Shown one piece after another: positions 31,778-38,696 of a stretch of 44,333 nt of DNA. Source of the DNA: Dactylosporangium sucinum (lineage in GTDB: Bacteria > Actinomycetota > Actinomycetes > Mycobacteriales > Micromonosporaceae); NCBI RefSeq assembly GCF_014647515.1, contig NZ_BMPI01000087.1:1-44333 (forward strand), given 5' to 3'. Made by a program: the position numbers and the translations under genes. Position 1 is the first letter of the stretch. Every line of letters begins with the position of its first letter. A model generated the notes under the pieces. The model made no database searches, was not told where the DNA came from, and saw only the letters and a program-made list of their open reading frames with translations.

Positions 31778-32593
31778 TCAGGCGGTCACGAACGGTGCGG
31801 CGAGGGCCGCCACCGCCTCCGGGCGCTTCGACAGCGCGTGGGTCTCGCCGGGCAGCACCTCGACGATCACGGCCGGGCCGCCGTCGGGCACCCCGAACGC
31901 GTCCCGGTCGCCGTTGATCACCAGGGTCGGCACCCCGGTCCGCAGCTCCTCGGCCCGCGACTTCTCCGGCTTCCCCGGCGGGTGCAGCGGAAAGGCGAGC
32001 GCGAGGATGCGGTCGGCGCCGCCCTCCCGCGCCGTCCGGCAGGCGACCCGGGCCCCGCTCGACCGCCCGCCCACCACGAGCGTGCGCACCGGCACGCGCT
32101 CCCGCAGCGCGGCGAGCACCGCGAGCCAGGCCACGTCGAGCTGCCGGGCGGGCGCGGGCGCGCGTCGCCCGGCCACCCGATACGGCTGGGTGACCAAGGC
32201 CACGGCTCCCCCGGCGCCCAGCACCGCATCGCGGACGGCGACGAGGTCGGCGGCGTCGACGTCCCCGCCGGCCCCGTGCCCGAGCACCAGCAGGGTGCCG
32301 TCGAAGGCCCGGGGCACGTCGAGGTCGTACAGCGCCGTCCCGAACGCGGTCTCGACCGCCTCCCGGACGGCGCTCAGCCCCCGGGCGCGGCCGATCGCCG
32401 CCTTGGAGACCTTGAGCGGCCGCGCACTACCACCCGCGACACCACCCGAGGGTGACGCGGCGGGCGTCAGCCGCTCGCCGCGCCGACCGGGTCGGGCTGC
32501 TCGGCCTCCATGCGGCGGGGCCGCGGGATCGGCAGGAACGGCAGGCTGGCCACCGTGCCCGGCAGGACCTGCCCCGCCACCTCGCTGCGCCAT
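31778..32593 (-). CDS. Alpha/beta hydrolase of the KANL3/Tex30-like family
   Basis: Hydrolase-fold protein. The supported domain runs from about 32385 to the stop: GTLLVLGHGAGGDVDAADL (oxyanion region), VTQPYRVAGRR, the nucleophile elbow VVGGRSSGARVACR, FPLHPPGKPEKSRAEEL, INGDRDAFG (acid) and GETHAL (His). This pattern is the bacterial Tex30-like family of unknown substrate. The start is unresolved. ATG 32593 lies 127 bp inside the upstream whiB-like gene, GTG 32317 would delete the first strand, and no ATG/GTG/TTG lies between. A CTG start near 32385 or 32470 is possible. The stop is certain. Confidence 0.75.
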   Translation of the reverse strand: MAQRGGGAGPAGHGGQPAVPADPAAPPHGGRAARPGRRGERLTPAASPSGGVAGGSARPLKVSKAAIGRARGLSAVREAVETAFGTALYDLDVPRAFDGTLLVLGHGAGGDVDAADLVAVRDAVLGAGGAVALVTQPYRVAGRRAPAPARQLDVAWLAVLAALRERVPVRTLVVGGRSSGARVACRTAREGGADRILALAFPLHPPGKPEKSRAEELRTGVPTLVINGDRDAFGVPDGGPAVIVEVLPGETHALSKRPEAVAALAAPFVTA

Positions 32594-32892
32594 GCCACGA
32601 GCATCGCACGCCGCTCACGAGGAGTTGTGGCTCCCCACACACCGTGGCAGTCGCCGACCTCCAGCGCCCAGGCCAGGCAGGCGCCCTGGACGTCGCAGGT
32701 CCGGCACAGCGCGACCGCGGCGTCCGCGGGCTCGCTCGGTGCCGGGAAGAAGGTCTCCGGGTCGACCGTCTGGCAGGCACCCCTCATGCGCCAGGCTCCG
32801 TCGCCCTGTTGTTCATTGAAGGCTCGCAACAGTCGCGGGTCTCGTCGAGCGGCCGCGACTTCGTGCGGGCGTGGCATCCGCGCCCGGGTCAT
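32467..32892 (-). CDS. WhiB-like (Wbl) transcription factor
   Basis: 141-residue Wbl protein. The cluster cysteines are in RGACQTVDPETFF, then LCRTCDVQGACLAWAL (CxxC-x5-C), followed by GVWGATTPRERR. Compared with WhiB1 it has about 35 extra N-terminal residues and a C-terminal tail with PRPRRMEAEQP; no AT-hook of the WhiB7 type is seen. ATG 32892 with GGGGGAGG 8 nt upstream is preferred over GTG 32901, whose ribosome site would abut the codon. It lies on the same strand as, and upstream of, the Tex30-like and sigR genes. Its regulon is unknown. Confidence 0.9.
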   Translation of the reverse strand: MTRARMPRPHEVAAARRDPRLLRAFNEQQGDGAWRMRGACQTVDPETFFPAPSEPADAAVALCRTCDVQGACLAWALEVGDCHGVWGATTPRERRAMLVAWRSEVAGQVLPGTVASLPFLPIPRPRRMEAEQPDPVGAASG

Positions 32893-33027
32893 TACACCCA
32901 CCTCCCCCGTGGGTCAAACAACAGCGGGGCGGGTGTACGTCGGGATGCCCCCATCCGACATAGACCCACCGGCGCTGTGTTGTATCGCACAAACGACCGT
33001 AAATACAAGAGTTTTCACGCCGATCGA

Positions 33028-33055
33028 CAAAACCTGCCGGATCTGTTTCCGGACA
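33028..33055 (-). terminator. Possible terminator after SRAP gene
   Basis: On the minus strand the imperfect hairpin TGTCCGGA...TCCGGCA (33055-33035) is followed by GGTTTTG, just after the SRAP stop. The stem is short. The adjacent AT-richer stretch 32975-33030 probably holds the whiB-like promoter; 32893-33061 has no gene. Confidence 0.35.
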
Positions 33056-33061
33056 TCCTTC

Positions 33062-33778
33062 CTAAAACAGGGTCAGATCGATCGGCTGCACGTCACTCGG
33101 CCGCAGCGGCGGGGCGGCCACCCGATCGACGAGGTCGGGGCCGTCGTTGCGGACGTCACCGACCCGCGCGCCTACGGGCCGTAACTCCAGCCTCGCGACG
33201 TGCGAGGACGGCGTCGGGGCGAGCAGCTCCTCGCCGGCCGGGGCGCCCAGCCAGGCGTCCCAGCGGTCGGACGGCAGGAGCAGGGGCATCCGGTCGTGGA
33301 CGAGCGCGAGGTCGCCGACGGCCGGCGCCGTCACGATGCTGCAGGTCAGGAGGCGGTCGTCGCCCTGGCCCCAGACGGTCCAGATCCCGGCGAAGACGCA
33401 CGGCTCGGCGTCACCGAGCGTCATGAAATACGCCTGCTTGGCCTTGCCGTCGCGCACCCACTCGAACCAGCCGTCCGCCGGCACCAGGCACCGGCGGCGG
33501 GCGAAGGACTGGGCGAACGCGTTCGACGTGGTGACCGTCTCGACGCGCGCGTTGATCATGCGGGCGCCCGCCTTGGGGTCCTTGGCCCAGGAGGGCACCA
33601 GCCCCCAGCGCGCCGAGCTCAGCACCCGGCCGCCGGCCGACGACGAGATCCGCACCATCGGCACGGGGTCGGTCGGGGCCACGTTGTAGTCGGGCTCGAG
33701 CCCGTCGGTCTCGTCGGCCGCCTCGAACAGCGCGCTCAGGTCGACGCTGCTGCGGCTGGTCGCATACCTCCCACACAT
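33062..33778 (-). CDS. SRAP domain protein (YedK/HMCES family)
   Basis: 238-residue SOS-response-associated peptidase-type protein that shields abasic sites in single-stranded DNA by a covalent link through Cys2. The start MCGRYA supplies that cysteine after Met removal. NVAPTDPVPMVR, RWGLVPSWAKDP, MINARVETV, RRCLVPADGWFEW and TAPAVGDLALVHDRMPLLL follow in family order, with the active His in VHDRMP. The open frame to 34090 is antisense to aroA. It is divergent from aroA, as with Rv3226c/Rv3227. Confidence 0.95.
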   Translation of the reverse strand: MCGRYATSRSSVDLSALFEAADETDGLEPDYNVAPTDPVPMVRISSSAGGRVLSSARWGLVPSWAKDPKAGARMINARVETVTTSNAFAQSFARRRCLVPADGWFEWVRDGKAKQAYFMTLGDAEPCVFAGIWTVWGQGDDRLLTCSIVTAPAVGDLALVHDRMPLLLPSDRWDAWLGAPAGEELLAPTPSSHVARLELRPVGARVGDVRNDGPDLVDRVAAPPLRPSDVQPIDLTLF

Positions 33779-33880
33779 GCCGCCACCGTACCGACGCCCA
33801 CCGACAAAAACGGGAGGGTCTTCGACACACGGCGGACCACCCAGTCGCTGACCGTAAGGACCGGCCTGCACACTGTACGC

Positions 33881-35176
33881 GTGCCATACGCGAGCGCCTA
33901 TATCCCCTGGATCGCGCCCACAGCACCCGGGCCGATCCGTGCCGCTGTCCGGCTGCCCGGATCGAAGTCCATGACGGCGCGGGCGCTCGTGCTCGGCGCC
34001 CTCTCCCTCGGGGCCAGCACCCTCCGCGCGCCGCTGCGGGCGCGCGACACCGAACTCCTGGCCACCGGACTGCGGGCCATGGGCGGCCACGTCTCGACCG
34101 TGGATGACAACCTTTGGGTCCTCCGGCCGCGTCCATTAGGTGGGCCGGCGCGTGTGAACGTCGGCCTCGCCGGCACAGTGATGCGATTCCTGCCCCCGAT
34201 CGCGGCGCTGGCCGATGGCACCGTGCGGTTCGACGGCGAGCCGCGCGCCCGCAAGAAGGCCCTCGCGCCCCTGGTCAACGCGCTGCGGACGCTCGGGGTG
34301 CGGATCGACGCCGAGCACGACCGGCTGCCGCTCAGCGTGCACGGAATCGGACGGGTCGCCGGCGGGCACGTGACGATCGACGCCTCGGCGTCGAGTCAGC
34401 TGGTGTCCGGGCTGCTGCTGGCCGCGCCCGAGTTCGACCGGGGGGTGGTGGTGCGACACGTCGGCCCGCCGGTCCGCAAGCCGCATCTGGACCTGACCGT
34501 GCATATGCTGCGCGCCGCCGGGGCCGGGGTGGACGACAGCCGCCGGGACGTCTGGGCCGTCGAACCGGGGCGGCTCAACGGACGGGCCTGGGATATCGAG
34601 CCGGACCTGTCGGGTGCGGCGCCGTTCCTGGCCGCCGCGCTGGTCACCGGCGGGGCGGTGACGATCGAGGGCTGGCCGGCGGCGAGCCGCCAGCCGGGCG
34701 GGCCCCTGCTGGAGATGTTCGAGCTGATGGGCGGGGCCGCCGCCCTGACCACCCACGGGCTGGTCATGCGCGGCTCGGGCGCGGTGCACGGGCTCGTCGC
34801 GGACGTCTCCCGGGTGACGGAGGCCACGCCGGTGCTGGCGGCGCTCGCCACCGTCGCCGACTCTCCGTCGCATCTGTACGGCCTGCGCGGCAGCCCCGAT
34901 CGGACGACCGCCCTCGCCGAGGCGCTGGGCGGGCTGGGCGCCGACGTAACCCCCGAGGCCGACGGCCTGCGGATCCGGCCCCGGCCGCTGCGGGGAGCCA
35001 CCTTCCGGACGAACGACGACCACCGCCTCGCCCACGCCGGCGCGGTCATCGGGCTCGCCGTCAGCGACGTGCGGCTCGACGACGTGGCATGCACCGCGAA
35101 GACGCTGCCGGACTTTCCCCGGCTATGGTCGACCATGGTGCACGGCGGCAACGGTGGCAGTGGAGGGGCGGACTGA
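33881..35176 (+). CDS. aroA: 3-phosphoshikimate 1-carboxyvinyltransferase (EPSP synthase)
   Basis: 431-residue shikimate-pathway enzyme joining shikimate-3-phosphate and PEP. Markers: RLPGSKSMTARALVLGAL (substrate loop), RDTELLATGLRAMGG, NVGLAGTVMRFLPP (PEP loop), SSQLVSGLLLAAPEF, and near the end TNDDHRLAHAGAVIGLA. In the first loop the usual Asn before Arg is Ala (SMTARAL), and the usual DHRMAM is DHRLAH. Both are probably lineage variants. The start is GTG 33881; the longer frame upstream overlaps the divergent SRAP gene. The stop overlaps the proposed rsgA CTG start by 4 bp. Confidence 0.95.
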   Translation: MPYASAYIPWIAPTAPGPIRAAVRLPGSKSMTARALVLGALSLGASTLRAPLRARDTELLATGLRAMGGHVSTVDDNLWVLRPRPLGGPARVNVGLAGTVMRFLPPIAALADGTVRFDGEPRARKKALAPLVNALRTLGVRIDAEHDRLPLSVHGIGRVAGGHVTIDASASSQLVSGLLLAAPEFDRGVVVRHVGPPVRKPHLDLTVHMLRAAGAGVDDSRRDVWAVEPGRLNGRAWDIEPDLSGAAPFLAAALVTGGAVTIEGWPAASRQPGGPLLEMFELMGGAAALTTHGLVMRGSGAVHGLVADVSRVTEATPVLAALATVADSPSHLYGLRGSPDRTTALAEALGGLGADVTPEADGLRIRPRPLRGATFRTNDDHRLAHAGAVIGLAVSDVRLDDVACTAKTLPDFPRLWSTMVHGGNGGSGGAD

Positions 35177-36195
35177 CGCGCAAACGCGAGTACGACGAGG
35201 ACGACGTCCGGGTGCGACCGGGCCGTTCCTCGCGTCCGCGCACGCGCCAGCGGCCCAAGCACAGCGACGCCGTCGAGGGGCTCGTGGTCGCGGTCGACCG
35301 CGGGCGGTACACCTGCCACATCCGCGGCACGGGCACCACCGTCACCGCCATGCGGGCCCGTGAGCTGGGCCGCCACGGGGTGGTGGTCGGCGACCACGTG
35401 CAGATCGTGGGAGACGTGTCCGGCCGGCCCGACACGCTCGCGCGGATCGTCCGCATCGACGAGCGCGAGTCGGTGCTGATGCGGACGGCCGACGACGAGG
35501 AGGGCGGCACCGAGGGTCGCTTCGAGCGCGTCGTGGTCGCCAACGCCGAGCAGCTGGTCATCGTCAGCTCGCTGCAGGATCCCCCGCCACGGACAGGGTT
35601 CATCGACCGCTGCCTCGTCGCCGCGTACGACGCGGAGATCGACCCGCTGCTGTGCCTGACCAAGAACGACCTGGCCAGCCCGGAGGCGATCCTCGGCTAC
35701 TACGCCGACCTCGACCTGCCGCACGTGCTGTGCCGGCCGGACCAGCCGCTCGACGCGCTCGTCGCCGAGCTGAGCGGCAAGGTGTCGGTCATGATCGGGC
35801 ACTCCGGGGTGGGCAAGTCGACGCTGGTGAACCGGCTGGTGCCGGGCACCGACCGGGCGGTCGGGCGGGTCAGCGCCGTCGGCAAGGGCCGGCACACGTC
35901 GACCAGCGCACTGGCCCTCCGGCTGCCGGACGACCGGGGCTGGATCGTCGACACACCCGGGATCCGGTCGTTCGGGCTGGCCCACGTGTCGGCCGACAGC
36001 CTGCTGCACGGCTTCCCCGACCTGGTCGAGGCCTCGACCCGCTGCCCGCCGAACTGCGACCACACCGGGGCCGGCGGCGAATGCGGGCTCGACCGGCTGG
36101 TCGCCGAGGGCGGCGCCGACCCGCGCCGGCTGGAGTCGTTCCGGCGGCTGCTGGCCTCGAAGGAGGGCGTCCTAGACGTCGACGGGGCCGCCTGA
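35173..36195 (+). CDS. rsgA: Ribosome small-subunit-dependent GTPase RsgA
   Basis: 340-residue circularly permuted GTPase acting in late 30S ribosome assembly. The OB-fold (about 33-105) is followed by G4 LTKNDLA, G1 GHSGVGKSTLVNRL, the RHTSTSA switch, G3 DTPGIRSFG and a zinc-binding end CPPNCDHTGAGGECGL. The likely start is CTG 35173, with GGAGGGG 4 nt upstream and a CTGA overlap with the aroA stop; the resulting N-terminus (TRKREYDEDDVRVRPG) fits the family. Alternatives are ATG 35125 (inside aroA) and GTG 35212. The convergent DUF2087 gene overlaps the last 24 bp. Confidence 0.93.
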   Translation: MTRKREYDEDDVRVRPGRSSRPRTRQRPKHSDAVEGLVVAVDRGRYTCHIRGTGTTVTAMRARELGRHGVVVGDHVQIVGDVSGRPDTLARIVRIDERESVLMRTADDEEGGTEGRFERVVVANAEQLVIVSSLQDPPPRTGFIDRCLVAAYDAEIDPLLCLTKNDLASPEAILGYYADLDLPHVLCRPDQPLDALVAELSGKVSVMIGHSGVGKSTLVNRLVPGTDRAVGRVSAVGKGRHTSTSALALRLPDDRGWIVDTPGIRSFGLAHVSADSLLHGFPDLVEASTRCPPNCDHTGAGGECGLDRLVAEGGADPRRLESFRRLLASKEGVLDVDGAA

Positions 36196-36765
36196 GCGCC
36201 AGTAGACGTTGTCGGCCCGGGTCAGGTAGCCGGAGTCGACGAGGTAGCGGCGCAGGGCGGCGTGGTCGTCGTGCCAGGCCCGCAGGATCGCGTTGACCTC
36301 CCGCTCCGGATACCGCACGCCGGGCTCGAACGACGACGCGATGTGCTCCAGCACCACCAGCCGCTTGCCGTGCGCGGCCGGGATCTGGCTCAGCCGCCCG
36401 TCGACGATGAACGTGCGCAGCACCTGGTCGCGTTGCCGGTCCGGGCCGAGCGGAACAACGTCCTCGACCGGGACGGAGGACCGCACCGAGTCCTTGAACG
36501 CCTCGGCGAGCGGCACGAGCGTGCCGTCGGTGACGGCCAGCAGGCCACCCTGCTGGAGCCGGCGGATCGCGGCCTCGACCGACCGGGCCGGCAGCCCGGA
36601 CGCGGTGACGACCGCGGTGGGCGTGGACGCGCCGAGCACCACGGCGGCGAAGACGCGCAGGCGTTCCGGTTCGGCCAGCAGACCGCACAGGGCGGCGGGG
36701 GTCGGGATCACAAACGGCGACAGTACTGCCAAGAGGTGGCGATCGTCGGCTAAGTTTCCGCGCAT
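36172..36765 (-). CDS. DUF2087 domain, ArsR-like HTH protein
   Basis: 197-residue protein. Residues about 25-85 look like a winged helix (LCGLLAEPERLRVFAAVVLG, SVEAAIRRLQQGGLL). Residues about 110-190 are a DUF2087 domain (LRTFIVDGRLSQIPA, RLVVLEHIASSFEPG, EVNAILRAWHDDHAALRRYLV, RADNVYWRS). It is probably a small DNA-binding regulator of unknown target. Its ATG (36765-36763) shares the tetranucleotide CATG with the hisN start on the other strand. The 3' end overlaps rsgA. Confidence 0.87.
   Translation of the reverse strand: MRGNLADDRHLLAVLSPFVIPTPAALCGLLAEPERLRVFAAVVLGASTPTAVVTASGLPARSVEAAIRRLQQGGLLAVTDGTLVPLAEAFKDSVRSSVPVEDVVPLGPDRQRDQVLRTFIVDGRLSQIPAAHGKRLVVLEHIASSFEPGVRYPEREVNAILRAWHDDHAALRRYLVDSGYLTRADNVYWRSGGPVDV
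36751..36756 (+). promoter_or_regulatory. -10 box for leaderless hisN transcript
   Basis: TAAGTT fits TAnnnT and ends 7 nt before the hisN ATG, so transcription would begin at or next to the start codon. No Shine-Dalgarno precedes the ATG, in keeping with a leaderless message. A weak TGCCAA lies 18 bp upstream as a possible -35. Confidence 0.5.
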
Positions 36766-37582
36766 GGCGCGCTACGCGGACGATCTGGCCCTCGCTCATC
36801 TCCTCGCCGACACCGCGGACGCGATCGCCGTCCCCCGCTTCCGCGCACAGGATCTGCACGTCTCCACCAAGCCCGATCTGACCCCGGTCACCGACGCCGA
36901 CACCGCGGTCGAGAAGGCGCTGCGGGCCACGCTCGGCCGGGCCCGCCCGCGCGACGGCGTGCTCGGCGAGGAGTACGGCGCGACCGAGGCGGCGGCCGGG
37001 CCGGGCAGCCGGCAGTGGGTCATCGACCCGATCGACGGCACGAAGAACTTCGTCCGGGGCGTGCCGATCTGGGCCACGCTCATCGCGCTCATGGAGGGCG
37101 ACCAGCCGGTCGTCGGCCTGGTGTCGGCGCCGGCCCTGGGGCGACGCTGGTGGGGCGCGCTCGGCCACGGGGCGTACGCGGGGCGGCACACCGCGGCGGC
37201 CACCCCGATCCGCACGAGCGGCGTCCGGCGCCTGGCCGACGCCTCGTTCTGCTACTCGGACCTCGGCGGCTGGGAGGAGGCCGGGCGGCTCAACGGCATG
37301 CTCGACCTCATGCGCCGCACGTGGCGCCAGCGGGCGTACGGCGACTTCTACGGCTACATGCTGCTCGCCGAGGGCGCGGTCGACATCATGGTCGAGCCGG
37401 AGCTGTCGCTGTGGGACCTGGCGGCGCTGGTGCCGATCGTCACCGAGGCCGGCGGCACGTTCACCGACCTGCAGGCCAACCCCGGGCCGGGCGGCGGCAG
37501 CGCCATTGCCACAAACGGTCACCTGCACGAGGACGTGCTCACCCGTTTGGGGAGCAGCAGATTGTCCGGATTGTCAGGGTAA
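36764..37582 (+). CDS. hisN: Histidinol-phosphatase HisN (inositol monophosphatase family)
   Basis: 272-residue Mg-dependent phosphatase. Metal-binding motifs: LGEEYG, WVIDPIDGTKNFVRGVPIW (motif A) and ELSLWDLAALVPIVTEAGG (motif B). The N-terminus with STKPDLTPVTDADTAVE matches actinobacterial HisN, which removes phosphate from histidinol phosphate in histidine synthesis. Inositol-1-phosphatase is the alternative. ATG 36764 shares CATG with the divergent DUF2087 gene. Confidence 0.9.
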   Translation: MARYADDLALAHLLADTADAIAVPRFRAQDLHVSTKPDLTPVTDADTAVEKALRATLGRARPRDGVLGEEYGATEAAAGPGSRQWVIDPIDGTKNFVRGVPIWATLIALMEGDQPVVGLVSAPALGRRWWGALGHGAYAGRHTAAATPIRTSGVRRLADASFCYSDLGGWEEAGRLNGMLDLMRRTWRQRAYGDFYGYMLLAEGAVDIMVEPELSLWDLAALVPIVTEAGGTFTDLQANPGPGGGSAIATNGHLHEDVLTRLGSSRLSGLSG

Positions 37583-37631
37583 ACCGAAGCGTCCGCATGC
37601 CCGGGCACCCGGCGGGGTCTATCCTCCACGG

Positions 37632-38543
37632 GTGGCATCTTGGAGTTGGCTGTTCCTCGGCGCGATGATCGCGGCCTACGGCGTGGCCAACCTGCTGCAA
37701 TCCGTGGCCGCCGCACGGACTGACCTGCATCAGGGCTTCCACCCGATGCTGCTGCTGCGCCTCGGCCGCCACAAGTCGTATCTCATGGGCGTCGGCTGCC
37801 AGTTCGCCGGATTCGCCCTCGCCTTCTTCGCCCGCCGCGACCTGCCACTGTTCCTCGTGCAGTCGGCGATGGCCGCCGGCCTGGGCGTGACCACCGTGCT
37901 GGGCGTGCTGATCCTCAAGTGGAAGCTGCCGCGCACCGAGGTCCTGCTGCTGCTGATGCTGACGGTCGGCATCGCCGCGCTCGTGCTGGCCGCCAAGCCG
38001 TCGCCGTCCCGGCAGCTCGGCATGGAGGGCGTGGCCGGCCTGGCGTTCGTGCTGGTCGCCATCGGCGTCGTGGGCTTCTTCGCCGGCCGCCTGCACGGCG
38101 CGCCCGGATCCGTCGTCCTCGGATCGCTGTCCGGGGTGGCGTTCGGCGCGGCGGCGGTCGCGTCCCGGCCGCTCGCCTCGGCGCACTCGATCACCGAGTT
38201 CGTCATGGATCCCCTCTCGTACCTTCTGATCGCCCACTCCCTGGTCGGCCAGCTCCTGCTGGGGCTGGCGATGCAGCGGGGCTCGACGACGGCCGCGGTC
38301 GCCGCCATGGACGCGGCCGGCGCGGTCCCGGCCGCCCTCATCGGCCTGCTGGTGCTCGGTGACGGCGTCTGGCCGGGCCGCGAGTGGCTGGTGGCCCTGG
38401 GCTTCGTGGTGACGCTGGGCAGCGTGATCGGGCTGAGCTTCTATGCCGAGCCGCAGCATCATCACCAGCTTCAGCCCGAGCCGGCGCACCGCGCCCACAC
38501 GCCGAAGCACCTGGAGATCCTGCCCGCCAGTCACCGACGGTAG
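37632..38543 (+). CDS. DMT/EamA-like membrane protein
   Basis: 303-residue protein with about nine or ten hydrophobic segments in an EamA/DMT-like layout, e.g. WLFLGAMIAAYGVANLLQ, YLMGVGCQFAGFALAFFA, VTTVLGVLILKW, LLIAHSLVGQLLLGLAMQRG and ALGFVVTLGSVIGLSFYAE. The hydrophilic C-terminus is His/Pro/Gln-rich. GTG 37632 is chosen from the first hydrophobic segment. It lies 49 bp after hisN on the same strand. Transport substrate unknown. Confidence 0.85.
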   Translation: MASWSWLFLGAMIAAYGVANLLQSVAAARTDLHQGFHPMLLLRLGRHKSYLMGVGCQFAGFALAFFARRDLPLFLVQSAMAAGLGVTTVLGVLILKWKLPRTEVLLLLMLTVGIAALVLAAKPSPSRQLGMEGVAGLAFVLVAIGVVGFFAGRLHGAPGSVVLGSLSGVAFGAAAVASRPLASAHSITEFVMDPLSYLLIAHSLVGQLLLGLAMQRGSTTAAVAAMDAAGAVPAALIGLLVLGDGVWPGREWLVALGFVVTLGSVIGLSFYAEPQHHHQLQPEPAHRAHTPKHLEILPASHRR

Positions 38544-38575
38544 CGGCAACCGGGCGGACAGCCCGCGTCGACCGT

Positions 38576-38592
38576 CCGGAGGACCCCTCCGG
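38576..38592 (+). terminator. Possible hairpin terminator after DMT gene
   Basis: CCGGAGG-ACC-CCTCCGG is a perfect 7-bp stem with a 3-nt loop, 32 bp after the stop. There is no T-tract, so termination is uncertain. Confidence 0.45.
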
Positions 38593-38647
38593 CAACTCGG
38601 TGGACCCGACTGGCACCCCCATTCTCGTACAGCGCCCGCCCGCCGGG

Positions 38648-38671
38648 CCGATCTGGCATGTCGCAGATCGG
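38648..38671. promoter_or_regulatory. Palindrome before GGDEF/EAL gene
   Basis: CCGATCTG (38648-38655) and CAGATCGG (38664-38671) are perfect inverted arms with an 8-nt centre, ending 10 bp before the AAGGAGG ribosome site. It could be an operator or a 5'-UTR hairpin. Confidence 0.45.
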
Positions 38672-38696
38672 GTCGGAGCGGAAGGAGGCGGGCACC

